From a bacterium (GTDB lineage: Bacteria > UBP6 > UBA1177): a DNA stretch of 64,000 nucleotides. Below, one piece after another: positions 35,054-44,188 of the stretch. The notes under the pieces are model-generated. The model was not told the DNA's origin. It saw nothing but the letters and a program-made list of their open reading frames with translations, and ran no database searches. How positions within the stretch are numbered: the stretch's first letter is position 1; each line of letters begins with the position of its first letter. The stretch covers positions 1-64,000 of the forward strand of contig JAGCXM010000021.1 in the NCBI GenBank assembly GCA_017961325.1, written 5' to 3'. The position numbers and the translations under genes were made by a program.

Positions 35054-36409
35054 TTACAGATACTTAACAAAAATGTAAATCGTGCTGATTGCAATTACGA
35101 CAACCGCCGCAGGTGCGCTGAGTTTGCAGTATCTGCCCCAGCCGACGGGGTGTCCCGATTTTGCCGAAACCGAGGTGCCGACTACGTTTGCGCTTGCTCC
35201 GATAGGTGTTCCGCTGCCGCCGATGTCTGTTCCCATCGAAAGCGCCCACGCCATGGTCTCAAGCGAAACTCCGGTCGTCGCGGAGAGTGATTTGATAACG
35301 GGAATCATCGTTGCGGCGAAAGGAATGTTGTCAATGAATGCGCTTGCCAAAGCTGAAACCCAGATGATTATCGCAATCATTACATATGCGTTGCCTTCCG
35401 AGACTTTTCCGATAAGGTCGGCGATGAGTTTGAGGATTCCGGTCTGTTCCAATCCGCCGACGACGAAGAAAAGTCCGATGAAGAAAAGGAGCGTTTTGTA
35501 ATCGACGTGTTTCAATATGCGTGTGGCGTATCTCGGCGAGGCAAGAAGCGTGAGACCGGCTATTCCGAGTCCGATAGATGCGACGGTCAGTCCCGTTTTC
35601 GCATGGGTTACGAGCAGAACGACGGCGATTGAGAAGATAATGCAGCTGTTGCTGAAGCCGCCTTTGCTTACTATCGCCGTTCTGGGTCTGGGGATTTTTG
35701 AATAGTCAATCCCTTTTCCTGCGTTGATGTATTCCTTGCGGCAGATTAAAATGAAGTAAACGAGCGTAAATGCAAGACATATAAAGGCGATGTTTCCGGT
35801 GTTTTTTAAAAAATCTCCGAATGAATAGCCCAGACTCGTGCCGATTATGATGTTCGGCGGATCACCGCACATCGTTGCCGAACCTCCCAGATTGGCGCAG
35901 AAAATTTCAGCCAGAATCATGCTGACGGGGTTGAATTCAAGAAGCTGCGAAAGTTCTACCGTGACCGCCGCCAGAAATAATATTACTGTGATGCTGTCGA
36001 TAAACATCGAAAGGGCGAATGACATCAGCATGAATGCGACGAAAATGTAAATTACGCGGTAATGAACCAGTTTTGCAAGTCTCATGCAGAGCCAGCGGAA
36101 AAAACCGGAAGCCGCCATTCCTTCGACCATGACCATCATTCCTGCGATGAAGAATATCGTAGCCCAGTTGATCCCGGTCGAGTTTTCGGGAACGTCGCCG
36201 GCGCTGTACCAGAAACTTTTCATCATTATTGTTTTTATGTTCAGGGTTTCCATAATAGCATCCCAGCTGTGCATTCCAAGCCCGAAAACTAGCAGGGCCG
36301 TAAGGACCGCGCAGCCGAGCGTAACCAAGTGGCGTTCGATTTTTTCTGTTACCATCAGCGCGAACATCGCGAGAAAAATCGTTACAGACAGAATTTGTGC
36401 AAGCAACAT
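35054..36409 (-). CDS. ArsB/NhaD-type ion transporter (sodium/proton antiporter-like)
   Basis: Membrane protein of 451 residues with about 11-12 hydrophobic segments. The start at 36409 has GAGG seven bases upstream; the in-frame start at 36457 is unsupported. Features of the ion transporter superfamily include FIDSITVILFLAAVTVEL, NLGGSATMCGDPPNIIIG and, in the second half, SAFIDNIPFAATMIPVI and GTDIGGSGTPIGASANVV. These paired helix-break motifs fit NhaD or the wider citM/arsB-like group; sodium/proton exchange is most likely but the ion cannot be read. It is divergent from efp. Confidence 0.87.
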   Translation of the reverse strand: MLLAQILSVTIFLAMFALMVTEKIERHLVTLGCAVLTALLVFGLGMHSWDAIMETLNIKTIMMKSFWYSAGDVPENSTGINWATIFFIAGMMVMVEGMAASGFFRWLCMRLAKLVHYRVIYIFVAFMLMSFALSMFIDSITVILFLAAVTVELSQLLEFNPVSMILAEIFCANLGGSATMCGDPPNIIIGTSLGYSFGDFLKNTGNIAFICLAFTLVYFILICRKEYINAGKGIDYSKIPRPRTAIVSKGGFSNSCIIFSIAVVLLVTHAKTGLTVASIGLGIAGLTLLASPRYATRILKHVDYKTLLFFIGLFFVVGGLEQTGILKLIADLIGKVSEGNAYVMIAIIIWVSALASAFIDNIPFAATMIPVIKSLSATTGVSLETMAWALSMGTDIGGSGTPIGASANVVGTSVSAKSGHPVGWGRYCKLSAPAAVVVIAISTIYIFVKYL

Positions 36410-36520
36410 AATCAAACCTCTGATTAAAAAAGAGTGACTTGTCAAAGCCGCTTCCAAAAAACCCGCCTTTATAGCGCGAAAGATTTTTTTTGCAATAGCA
36501 AACGGCGTGAGCAGAAAAAT

Positions 36521-36549
36521 TTGACAATAAATGCAAGTGTAAGTAGAGT
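36521..36549 (+). promoter_or_regulatory. sigma-70-type promoter of efp
   Basis: A consensus -35 box TTGACA (36521-36526) and TAGAGT (36544-36549) stand 17 bases apart, about 45 bases before the efp start. Confidence 0.7.
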
Positions 36550-36594
36550 TCCGCGGTTTTTTTGTTTAATGTTGTTAATTTATAGGAGAAAATC

Positions 36595-37158
36595 ATGTCT
36601 ATTCAGACTTCGGAATTCAGAAGAGGTTTAAAAATCGAGATGGAGGGAATTCCCTATCAGATCGTTGAAATGCAGCACATCCAGCAGAAGAGAAGGGCGG
36701 TTATAAAGACCAAGCTCAGAAATGTGCTCAACGGTTCGATTGCAGAATACACATTCCTTTCAGGCGAACGTGTAGACAGTCCGGATCTCGAAGAAAAGAA
36801 TATGGAATACCTTTATCAGGACGGTGATCACTATATTTTTATGGATAACGAATCTTTCGAGCAGCTTCCGATTGACGAAAAGGTTATCGAGGATGTAATT
36901 CCGTATATGCCTGAAAACACTCAGGTTACAGTCCAATTCTACAACGGTTCCCCGATTTCTGTACAGCTTCCGCAGTTCATCGAACTCGAAGTTACCGACA
37001 CCGAACCCGGTTTCAAAGGTGACACCGTTACGACTTCGTACAAACCTGCGAAAGTGGCTACAGGCGGTCAGGTTATGGTTCCGCTTTTCATTTCAAACGG
37101 TGACGTTATCAAAATCAGCACCGAAGAATTCACTTATATCGAAAGAGTAAAAAGATAA
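36595..37158 (+). CDS. efp: translation elongation factor P
   Basis: Protein of 187 residues that relieves ribosome stalling at polyproline stretches by binding between the P and E sites. Three beta domains are evident: KOW-like at the start (FRRGLKIEMEGIPYQIVEM), the central OB fold, and the C-terminal OB with TVTTSYKPAKVATGGQV. In the first domain the tip loop that carries the modified residue (KPGKGQA in E. coli, with K34) reads IQQKRRA here, so Lys32 remains but the flanking Pro-Gly and Gly are replaced. No epmA/epmB or earP gene is seen in the window. GGAG precedes the ATG. Confidence 0.95.
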   Translation: MSIQTSEFRRGLKIEMEGIPYQIVEMQHIQQKRRAVIKTKLRNVLNGSIAEYTFLSGERVDSPDLEEKNMEYLYQDGDHYIFMDNESFEQLPIDEKVIEDVIPYMPENTQVTVQFYNGSPISVQLPQFIELEVTDTEPGFKGDTVTTSYKPAKVATGGQVMVPLFISNGDVIKISTEEFTYIERVKR

Positions 37159-37179
37159 TTTTTGAAATAGGTAACGAAA

Positions 37180-38808
37180 GTGGCAAACAACAGCGTAAAA
37201 TTCTTCAAAAGCAAGAAATCCGTTTCGGAAATAGAGCAGTTTGAGGAGAGTATTCGTAAAAATCCAGAGGATGACAGAGCCTATGTCAGATTGGCGGAGC
37301 TTTACGCAAGAGCCGGAAGAGAAACCAAAGCGATCGAAACTTATGAAAAAGTTGCAGTCATTTTCGAGAAAAAAGGTTTCCTCGAAAGGGCGAAAGCCGT
37401 TCTGAAACAGGCACTTCTGCTTAATCCGGAACACGGCAAGATCAATGTTCTGCTAGGTGACTACTACAAGCAGGGCGGTTTGGTGAAAGATGCGGCGATG
37501 AGTTACAACACGGCGGTTTCGTATTATGTAAAAATAGGAAATAAGATTGCGGCGATAAACATTCTGCGCAAAATGCTGGAACTTTATCCCGGCAATACGA
37601 ATCTTTCTATTAAACTGGCGAACATGCTTATTTCGGAAGAGATGAACCGCGATGCGGAAAAAGTGCTTCGTCCTGTTGCCGAATCGTTGAAAAACAGCGA
37701 GAAGGTCAATGAATATGTTTCTGTTTTAAAACTGCTTTACACGGCGACCGACAATGATTCCGAAATCGGAAAAACGCTAGTCAACTTCTACCTTAAAAAA
37801 GGTAGTTATTCCAATGCGCTGATAGTTTTGCAGAAACTTATCGTCGACAATCCCGACATTATAGAGTTCCTTGAAAAACTGGCTTTCGTTTTTGAAAAAT
37901 TGGGCGAAACGCAGAAGCTTATCGCAACTTACAAGCAGATGGCGGTCGTTTACACGAAACATAAGAACTGCGCTGAACGCGACGAGATGTACCGCAGGAT
38001 TCTTGAACTCGATCCCGATGACCGTGAAGCGTTGCTTGTTCTTAATGAAAACGCTAAGTTGCGCGATATAATTTCAAATAAAATCAAAACATCGGGCAGT
38101 GATGTCGTTGCAGGCGGTAAAGATGATTTTGTTATTGACGTCGCTTCTGAAAAGCCTCATAAATCATCGGTTAAATCGGCTGTCAAAGAGGCGCGTTCGT
38201 TTTTGGCTTACAAACTTTTCGAAAAGGCGATCGACAAAATCAGAACGACTGAAGGGTGGGAGAATTCTGCTGACGCTTACGATGTCTTGATAGAAGCTTA
38301 TATCGAAGAAGGAAAAGTCGGAGAAGCCGGCGAAATGCTGATTTCTTTGATAGATCTCAAGGTTTCGGAAGGAAAGACTGCGGAAGCGCGTGAACTTTTG
38401 GGTGATGCGGAAGAGATGCTCGGAGCTGACGATTCGAGAGTAACCGCACGCAAGGCCCAGATTATGCTTCGTGAAACTGATTTTTCCGATCCGGAATCAG
38501 ATGATCTTTTCAACGGCATTGCAAATCTTAATTCTGAGAAAGGCACGGAGTCGTTGAAAGAAAGTGCAGAGAAGGCTGAAACTCCGGTTGAACCGGTTTT
38601 ACCGGAAGAAAATTCCGAATCGTCCGATCTTGTATACGATGAAACAGCCGAGCCGCCTCAGGAAAGGCTTGACGAGTTGGAGTTTTACATCACGATTGAG
38701 GATTTTGTCAGTGCGACACAGCTCCTTAAAGAACTTATTGAGAGTTTCCCGAATTCAAAATTCCTGAAAGAAATAAAAACTTCGATTCCGAAAACAAAAG
38801 GAGAATAA
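37180..38808 (+). CDS. tetratricopeptide-repeat protein
   Basis: Cytoplasmic protein of 542 residues starting at GTG 37180. Successive 34-residue helix pairs are clear, for example DRAYVRLAELYARAGRETKA, then LLNPEHGKINVLLGDYYKQGG and FLEKLAFVFEKLGETQKLI. A second set of repeats follows from about residue 330. A Glu/Ser/Pro-rich linker (about 455-500) precedes a last short helical unit. There is no signal peptide. Such proteins scaffold complexes. It is co-directional with efp and the following envelope genes, whose start it nearly touches. Confidence 0.87.
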   Translation: MANNSVKFFKSKKSVSEIEQFEESIRKNPEDDRAYVRLAELYARAGRETKAIETYEKVAVIFEKKGFLERAKAVLKQALLLNPEHGKINVLLGDYYKQGGLVKDAAMSYNTAVSYYVKIGNKIAAINILRKMLELYPGNTNLSIKLANMLISEEMNRDAEKVLRPVAESLKNSEKVNEYVSVLKLLYTATDNDSEIGKTLVNFYLKKGSYSNALIVLQKLIVDNPDIIEFLEKLAFVFEKLGETQKLIATYKQMAVVYTKHKNCAERDEMYRRILELDPDDREALLVLNENAKLRDIISNKIKTSGSDVVAGGKDDFVIDVASEKPHKSSVKSAVKEARSFLAYKLFEKAIDKIRTTEGWENSADAYDVLIEAYIEEGKVGEAGEMLISLIDLKVSEGKTAEARELLGDAEEMLGADDSRVTARKAQIMLRETDFSDPESDDLFNGIANLNSEKGTESLKESAEKAETPVEPVLPEENSESSDLVYDETAEPPQERLDELEFYITIEDFVSATQLLKELIESFPNSKFLKEIKTSIPKTKGE

Positions 38809-38809
38809 A

Positions 38810-39508
38810 TTGAAGAGATTTTTTGTGCTGTTCTGTTTGAGTCTGCTTCTTTTTCCGTCGGTTGTTTCTGCCGCAATGATCAAGTTGGAGATGAACTGCA
38901 AACCGGGAGAGGAAAAAAACGAATATAAGTTTGATGTTCAGGACGGTTTTTGGAAATTTCCCGTTGCTAAAATTCAAAAAAGCAAAGAAAAAGAACAATA
39001 TACAGTAGTTATCGAAAGTTATAGTTCAACTGAGACCAAAAATGAAAGACTTTTTCTGGTCGGTGCTGAATTTAGCCACCGTTATCTTCTTTTTCCTAAA
39101 GACGGTGTTCTCACTATAGAAAACAATGAAGATTTTCCGCGTCGGATTTCCGTTTTACGCGAAGGCGGATCCGAGCCGGAAACCTTTACGATTCAGTCTA
39201 AATCGTCGATCCAGCACAGATTTACTGAAGCTGGCAACTTCACGTTGACCGATGAATCCTTTTCCTGGAATGTCGCTTCGGTTAAAGTTCTCACTACAAA
39301 TTTCGTCTGGACTTTGAATGAAGGCGCAAACAAACGCACTATCCCCGATATTGCGCCCGGCAGTTACAACTTAAAGATTTACTACGGAACACGCTGGATC
39401 TATCAGGAAGATTTTATGGTCGTTCAGAATTCGGTACAAAATTTCACTTATAAAATAGAAAACGGAAAGGTTGTCAACCTTAATTCTTATTCCACGTCGA
39501 TTGATTAA
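38810..39508 (+). CDS. secreted protein of unknown function
   Basis: Exported protein of 232 residues starting with TTG at 38810, one base after the upstream stop and with GGAG inside the end of the TPR gene. The signal peptide covers residues 1-22 (ending VVSAA). The rest is beta-rich; a segment near 85-110 (FPKDGVLTIENNEDFPRRI) and IAPGSYNLKIYYGTRWIYQ suggest a cupredoxin-like or carboxypeptidase-regulatory beta sandwich. No metal ligands are clear. It lies in the run efp-TPR-this-MXAN_5187-like. Confidence 0.8.
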   Translation: MKRFFVLFCLSLLLFPSVVSAAMIKLEMNCKPGEEKNEYKFDVQDGFWKFPVAKIQKSKEKEQYTVVIESYSSTETKNERLFLVGAEFSHRYLLFPKDGVLTIENNEDFPRRISVLREGGSEPETFTIQSKSSIQHRFTEAGNFTLTDESFSWNVASVKVLTTNFVWTLNEGANKRTIPDIAPGSYNLKIYYGTRWIYQEDFMVVQNSVQNFTYKIENGKVVNLNSYSTSID

Positions 39509-39520
39509 AGGGAGAGATAT

Positions 39521-40996
39521 ATGACTAATTTAGGTTTGAAATTAAAAGTTTTTTTCCTTATGGCAGTTGTAATCACAGCACTTTCCGCCGCTAATTTCAT
39601 TGTTTTCAAAGGATTCATTGAAAAAATCGATATTCAGGATGGTGCGAGAAATGCAGCGGAACTGGTCGGCGACAGACTGAAGAACATGAATTACAACTTG
39701 ATCGCCAACTCTTTCGAGATTGTAAAGCAGCAGAAAATAGAAAACGGAAGGGTCATTTCCCGAATTTCTTCGGAAGCCGATTATGCAATAATCAATCAGA
39801 CCGGTGCGGTTATTGACGGAAACGTAAAAATAATGACTTCTTATGCCGGCATTCCTGCTGTCAACAGAGCTTTGAAAGAAGGTTTGGCTTCGGACGGAGT
39901 GTTCAGTGTTGAAAACAACCTTTATCTTATCGGAGTCGTTCCGTTCAATGCAGAAGGCAAACTTTTTGCTGCAGTCAGCTTTAAAAAATTCTCAAATGAG
40001 CTCGTTTCAGTTTTCCCGATGCCTGTCCGCGCTTTCAAAGGTGACGAACTTATAGCTGAAAAGGGCGGAGAAACTTGGAATTCTGTAGAAAGTTCTTACG
40101 GCAAACAGCAGCTTGATGCCGATATTTCCGCGATTGTAAAGAATGCAGGGCAGAAGGAGCTCAACAAATGGACGCGTATTTTTGCATTCTTCATGCCTTA
40201 TGATGTTTCCGGCGGTGAAAAAATCACGCTTGTCGCGATGACTTCGCTGATTCCTGGATGGGAAAGTTACAATAAAGTTATTTTTACCGTTATATGTTAT
40301 TCGTTTGTGGCGCTTCTCATCGCTGTTTTCTTCACTTTCATCGTTACGCATGAAATCGACAATATCCTCAAAAATCTTGCTTCCGACGTTTCAAGGATGA
40401 GAGTAGGGGAGAAGTTGGTTCTCAAACGTTATTCTAACGGCGCGGGTATTGTTGTTTCAGCGATGAACAAACTCATCCAGCAGTATATCGAACTCAACGA
40501 CGACGTCAGCGGCATTACCGCATCTCCGCTTGTAAAGCCCAAGAAAGAAAAATCTTTTGACGATTTTGAAACTCCGATTTCGGATCCTTTCGGAACGGAA
40601 GCTGTTCATGAAAACAAGGTCGAAGAGGTTAAACCTCAGCCGGCGCGTGTTGAAAAAACTGCTCAGAAACCTGTTTCGAAAGCAGAAGTTAAGCAACCTG
40701 ATATTTCTGCTGTTACAGATGATGACGACGATGATGACGAAAACGAAAAGACGCAGATTGCTCCGACAATCTCTGAAGTTTCCGCAAGCAATCCGTTTGA
40801 TGTTTTGTGGGAGGATTACTGCAGAATCAAACGCAAAAACGGCGAAAATGTCAGTGATAAGGAAAAAACTGCTTTCATCGGCAAAGTAAGAACGAACAAG
40901 GCCTCGATTATGGCGAAGTACAAATGTTCAGACGTTTGGTTTTCCGTTGAAGAAAAAGACGGCAAACCTGTTGTGAAAGCCAAACCCGTAAATTAG
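39521..40996 (+). CDS. membrane protein with extracytoplasmic sensor-like domain and MXAN_5187-type C-terminus
   Basis: Protein of 491 residues. A membrane helix at about 8-28, a periplasmic domain of about 210 residues, and a second helix near 250-272 give the layout of a chemoreceptor or sensor. The following segment (HEIDNILKNLASDVSRMRVGE) is HAMP-like. No kinase or receptor output follows. Instead there is a disordered Asp-rich linker (DDDDDDDENEKTQIAP), then an about 75-residue domain (FDVLWEDYCRIKRKNGENVS and WFSVEEKDGKPVVKAKPV). From memory this matches the C-terminal domain named after Myxococcus xanthus MXAN_5187. The role is unknown. Confidence 0.8.
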   Translation: MTNLGLKLKVFFLMAVVITALSAANFIVFKGFIEKIDIQDGARNAAELVGDRLKNMNYNLIANSFEIVKQQKIENGRVISRISSEADYAIINQTGAVIDGNVKIMTSYAGIPAVNRALKEGLASDGVFSVENNLYLIGVVPFNAEGKLFAAVSFKKFSNELVSVFPMPVRAFKGDELIAEKGGETWNSVESSYGKQQLDADISAIVKNAGQKELNKWTRIFAFFMPYDVSGGEKITLVAMTSLIPGWESYNKVIFTVICYSFVALLIAVFFTFIVTHEIDNILKNLASDVSRMRVGEKLVLKRYSNGAGIVVSAMNKLIQQYIELNDDVSGITASPLVKPKKEKSFDDFETPISDPFGTEAVHENKVEEVKPQPARVEKTAQKPVSKAEVKQPDISAVTDDDDDDDENEKTQIAPTISEVSASNPFDVLWEDYCRIKRKNGENVSDKEKTAFIGKVRTNKASIMAKYKCSDVWFSVEEKDGKPVVKAKPVN

Positions 40997-41003
40997 GTGT
41001 TTG

Positions 41004-41285
41004 ATGAAATTTGTTTGCAACAACTGCGGTTTTACGGCCGATATTTCTGTCCGCAGGACAAACTGTCCGATGTGCGGAAGTTCAAATGTTTCATTTTCGG
41101 CAGATACGCTTATTTTGCCGGAAAACGAAGATGAAGAAAATAATAAAGTTGATAGCGGAAAAATCGCTTCGGCTTCCGCAAAATCTTGTAAAAAATGCGG
41201 CAGAAAAAGCTGTAAATGTAAAATTCTGACTGTTGTCGTCATTTTGATTCTCGCTGCGCTGGCGGCTTTCTTCTTTTTGAAATAA
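41004..41285 (+). CDS. small zinc-ribbon protein with C-terminal membrane anchor
   Basis: Protein of 93 residues. An N-terminal rubredoxin-like zinc ribbon is seen (CNNCGF...NCPMCGSSN), then a polar spacer, a second Cys set (CKKCGRKSCKC) and a C-terminal hydrophobic helix of about 20 residues. It is a tail-anchored protein facing the cytoplasm. The gene sits seven bases after the MXAN_5187-like gene and four before rsmD, so it is in the same operon. Function unknown. Confidence 0.75.
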   Translation: MKFVCNNCGFTADISVRRTNCPMCGSSNVSFSADTLILPENEDEENNKVDSGKIASASAKSCKKCGRKSCKCKILTVVVILILAALAAFFFLK

Positions 41286-41288
41286 TCA

Positions 41289-41840
41289 ATGAATCTCAGA
41301 ATTTCTTCCGGATTTTTAAGAGGGAGATTAATAAAAGTCCCGGATACCGGTTTGAGACCGACCGAAGAAAAGGTGAGAAGTGCGTTTTTCAACACCCTTT
41401 TTTCGATGATAAATTTTGAAAACAGAAGTTTCCTCGACATTTTCTCAGGTAGCGGCGCGTTTGCATTTGAAGCTGTAAGCCGCGGATTTAATTCGGCTTT
41501 TTCAGTTGAACAAAATAAAAAAGCTGCAAAGACTATTATCTCGAATTCTATAGAACTCGGGCTTGAAAAATCTGTAAAGGTTCTTCCGGTGGATGCTTTT
41601 TCATTGAATTTTGCTTTTCTGGAGAAGAAATTCAATGCCGTTTTTATTGATCCGCCTTATGTTCTGGGAGATAAGATGCCGGATTTGCTCAATAAAATTG
41701 TTGATTCCGGAATTGTTGACGAAGTCTGCGTAATTACGGTCGAAGGAAACGGTGAAACCTTGTGGCAGCGCTACGGCTGGAGTTCGAAAACGAAAAAATT
41801 CGGCGGAACATACCTTACTTTTTTCTATAATTGGGAATGA
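41289..41840 (+). CDS. rsmD: 16S rRNA (guanine966-N2)-methyltransferase
   Basis: SAM-dependent enzyme of 183 residues that methylates G966 of 16S rRNA. The family start RISSGFLRGR and LRPTEEKVRSAFFN are present. Motif I is FLDIFSGSGAFAFEAVSRG near residues 48-66, and the catalytic motif is FIDPPY near 119. Length is normal. It is the last gene of the plus-strand run. Confidence 0.93.
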   Translation: MNLRISSGFLRGRLIKVPDTGLRPTEEKVRSAFFNTLFSMINFENRSFLDIFSGSGAFAFEAVSRGFNSAFSVEQNKKAAKTIISNSIELGLEKSVKVLPVDAFSLNFAFLEKKFNAVFIDPPYVLGDKMPDLLNKIVDSGIVDEVCVITVEGNGETLWQRYGWSSKTKKFGGTYLTFFYNWE

Positions 41841-41864
41841 TTCCAATTAATTAATCTGTTTTTA

Positions 41865-42200
41865 TCACTTTCTGACGTAGTGCGGCATTTCAAACGGAAT
41901 GACCATCGAAATTTCGACAAGTCCTCCGATTTCGCCGTTTTCCCTGTACCACGGAGCCTGATAAATCATTTTTTTTCTGCCGTTTTTCTCTATCGTGTAG
42001 ACATTCGGGTGGTCGTTTTTCATCATGTCGTGCATTTTGTCGATAGATGCCTGCTGGTGGCATTTCATAAGATTTTCACCGACCATGTTTCTGCCGCCTG
42101 AAAGGGCATTGCAGGCCGCTTCGTTCATATCCAGAATGTTTCCTTCCGTATCCATGACGGTTATTGCAGCTCCGAATTTGTCAACCCAGTCTCTGAACAT
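41865..42200 (-). CDS. single-domain PAS protein
   Basis: Protein of 111 residues consisting of one PAS fold (AAITVMDTEGNILDMNEAA at the start; RENGEIGGLVEISMVI at the end). The start at 42200 has GGAGG five bases upstream. The central KCHQQASIDKMHDMM segment is as in small PAS proteins related to DUF438-type sensors. No output domain is present. It follows the large Cys-rich lipoprotein with 11 bases between and may be transcribed with it. Confidence 0.85.
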   Translation of the reverse strand: MFRDWVDKFGAAITVMDTEGNILDMNEAACNALSGGRNMVGENLMKCHQQASIDKMHDMMKNDHPNVYTIEKNGRKKMIYQAPWYRENGEIGGLVEISMVIPFEMPHYVRK

Positions 42201-42211
42201 TTTTACCTCCA

Positions 42212-44152
42212 TTATTCACACGGGATTCTTTTGCATATACCGATTTCAACGATTTCGTTTGTTTCGGAAATTGTTGTTGATTGCTTGCAGGTGTAGTTTG
42301 CAGGGCAGTCTGACGGTTTGGAACACTCCTTGCTGCCACATGAACCGTTTTTGCATATCATGCCGATGTTGCAGTCGTAGTCGGTAAGGCAGCCTCTCAT
42401 ACAGTAACCGGAATTTTCGGAGGATTGAGAGGAACACGAAACGGAGGAATCCTCTTCGTCAGCACCTGGACAAGGTTTCGTGAGCGAGCAGCCGCTGCAA
42501 GTGCCGGACGGGGATGTCGGTGAGCAAGTGAGAGAGCTGCCGCAGTCGGAATTTTCAACACAGAAAAATGCCGGATCGTTTTTGTCTGCGCAGTAACCGT
42601 TTTTGCAGACAAAACCTGACGGACAGGTTTTTACTTCAGGCTGGCATTTTCCATCCTTTTCGACCGTTCCGTCATCACAAACACAGGTCGGAACGCCGAG
42701 TTTCTTTTCACAAGTGGTCCTGTTTATCTCATTACACGGATTCGGCGAGCAGCTTGAAACGCAGCTTCCGTTTATACATGCCGCGCCTTCAGGGCAGCTT
42801 CCGCCGGGATTTGTTTCGGAGCATGCAGTTTCGTGACATGTTGCTCTCTGGCACATGCCGTCATTGTCACCTGTCGAACCGATGCATACGGTTCCTCTGA
42901 AGCAGTCTTCGTCGGTTGAACAGTGTTTCTGACCGCAGTAGCCGAGTGAAGTGCATGTTCCGTAAGGGCAGTCGTCGTCTTTTTTGCACGTTAAAGCGCA
43001 CGGTTGTCCCTGCATTTCATCCATACACTGGGTGTTTCCGGGACAGTCGCTGTTGTATGTGCAGCCTGAGCATACGCCGCCTGCTGCATTCGGAGCTGTG
43101 CACGAAGTTTTTTCGCTGAATTCGTGGCAGTCACTGTCCTTTATGCACTGTTCGTTGCTGAGATCATGCGGCAGACAGTATCCTCTGAGACACTGCATGT
43201 CGTCCGGGCAGAGATCGTAGACGATTGTTCTGCAGGTTCCGCCGGAGTCTTCCTTGTAGTTTGTATTGCATTCGCAGTGATAACCTGCTTCGCTTGTATC
43301 GGCGACACATATCTTTTTGTTTGATTCTTTACAGGGTTTTGTTCTGCACGGGTTATCGGTGCTCATTACGCAATAGTTTCCGGAGAGTTCGTAGCCTGTG
43401 TCGCATTTGCATGTTCCGTTTACATTCGTCGAATTTTTCGGGCAGCACTTTCCGCTGCTCATCTGAAGCGGACTTTCGCACTGGCAGAAGGCTTCGTCGT
43501 TTTTTGTCGTGCAGGTGCTGTTTTCAGGACAGGTGTAACCGGCGCAATGGTCTTTTATGCATGTTCCCTGCTGGCAGGTAAATCCTTTCTGGCAGTAGCC
43601 GGTAAGACCTTCTAACGTATTTTCGGTGCACTTCGCGATGCATTTTCCCGGTTCCTCTTCAGTTTCGAGATAATAATTGTCGCACTGGCATTTCCCGCCT
43701 TTGTTCGATGAATGGGACGGACAGCAGATGCCGTAGTAAGAGTAGTAGGATACATCGCAGACGCAAGAGTAGGCAGTCCCTTCGTTTTCAGGCATACATC
43801 TTGTTTTGTGCACAGCCTGGTTTTCTGCGGTGTCACACGGATTCGGCGAGCAGATTCCGCTTACAACTGTATCGGAATCATCTTTTTCGGAATCATTGTC
43901 ATTTGCGGTGTTATCTTCATCTGATGCCGGTTTTGCTGTATCTGAATCATCTGTTATATCTGTTATATCTGTTATATCAGTGTCCTCTGTTTTCTCAGTA
44001 TCAGGGTTGTTGTCATCGTCTGAATCGTCCGTTGTATTGACTTCGGTTTCACCAGTTTGGTCTGAATCATCTTTTTCCTTTTTATCTGAACTTCCGCAAG
44101 AACATACAAAGCAGAAAAGCACTGCCAAAAACAAAATAGAGAGTTTTTTCAT
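42212..44152 (-). CDS. large Cys-rich lipoprotein with EGF-like repeats
   Basis: Lipoprotein of 646 residues. The signal peptide ends FVCSC, then comes an about 80-residue Asp/Thr/Ser linker that includes DIT three times. The remainder consists of many six-Cys EGF/EB-like units (for example CSPNPCDTAENQAV, CAGYTCPENSTCTTK). Two copies of a longer unit begin CP-x-x-M/F-x-C and contain a DC-x6-C pattern. The last 130 residues are a paralogue of the whole mature part of the adjacent 248-residue lipoprotein (both contain CSKPSDCPANYTC and end RIPC plus one residue). Probably surface-exposed and disulfide-stabilised; adhesion or binding is a guess. Confidence 0.87.
   Translation of the reverse strand: MKKLSILFLAVLFCFVCSCGSSDKKEKDDSDQTGETEVNTTDDSDDDNNPDTEKTEDTDITDITDITDDSDTAKPASDEDNTANDNDSEKDDSDTVVSGICSPNPCDTAENQAVHKTRCMPENEGTAYSCVCDVSYYSYYGICCPSHSSNKGGKCQCDNYYLETEEEPGKCIAKCTENTLEGLTGYCQKGFTCQQGTCIKDHCAGYTCPENSTCTTKNDEAFCQCESPLQMSSGKCCPKNSTNVNGTCKCDTGYELSGNYCVMSTDNPCRTKPCKESNKKICVADTSEAGYHCECNTNYKEDSGGTCRTIVYDLCPDDMQCLRGYCLPHDLSNEQCIKDSDCHEFSEKTSCTAPNAAGGVCSGCTYNSDCPGNTQCMDEMQGQPCALTCKKDDDCPYGTCTSLGYCGQKHCSTDEDCFRGTVCIGSTGDNDGMCQRATCHETACSETNPGGSCPEGAACINGSCVSSCSPNPCNEINRTTCEKKLGVPTCVCDDGTVEKDGKCQPEVKTCPSGFVCKNGYCADKNDPAFFCVENSDCGSSLTCSPTSPSGTCSGCSLTKPCPGADEEDSSVSCSSQSSENSGYCMRGCLTDYDCNIGMICKNGSCGSKECSKPSDCPANYTCKQSTTISETNEIVEIGICKRIPCE
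43951..43977. repeat. 9-base unit repeated three times within the lipoprotein linker
   Basis: CTGTTATAT is repeated three times in perfect tandem and encodes (Asp-Ile-Thr)x3 on the minus strand. Changes in copy number would keep the frame. Confidence 0.85.
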
Positions 44153-44188
44153 TTGTTACCTCTAAAATCTAAAAATTTTCTTTCCATT

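Noticed and set aside
43225-43581. Several long plus-strand ORFs opposite the Cys-rich lipoproteins
   Set aside because: They arise from the biased codon use of the minus-strand genes and have Arg/Cys/Ser-rich translations without domain features.
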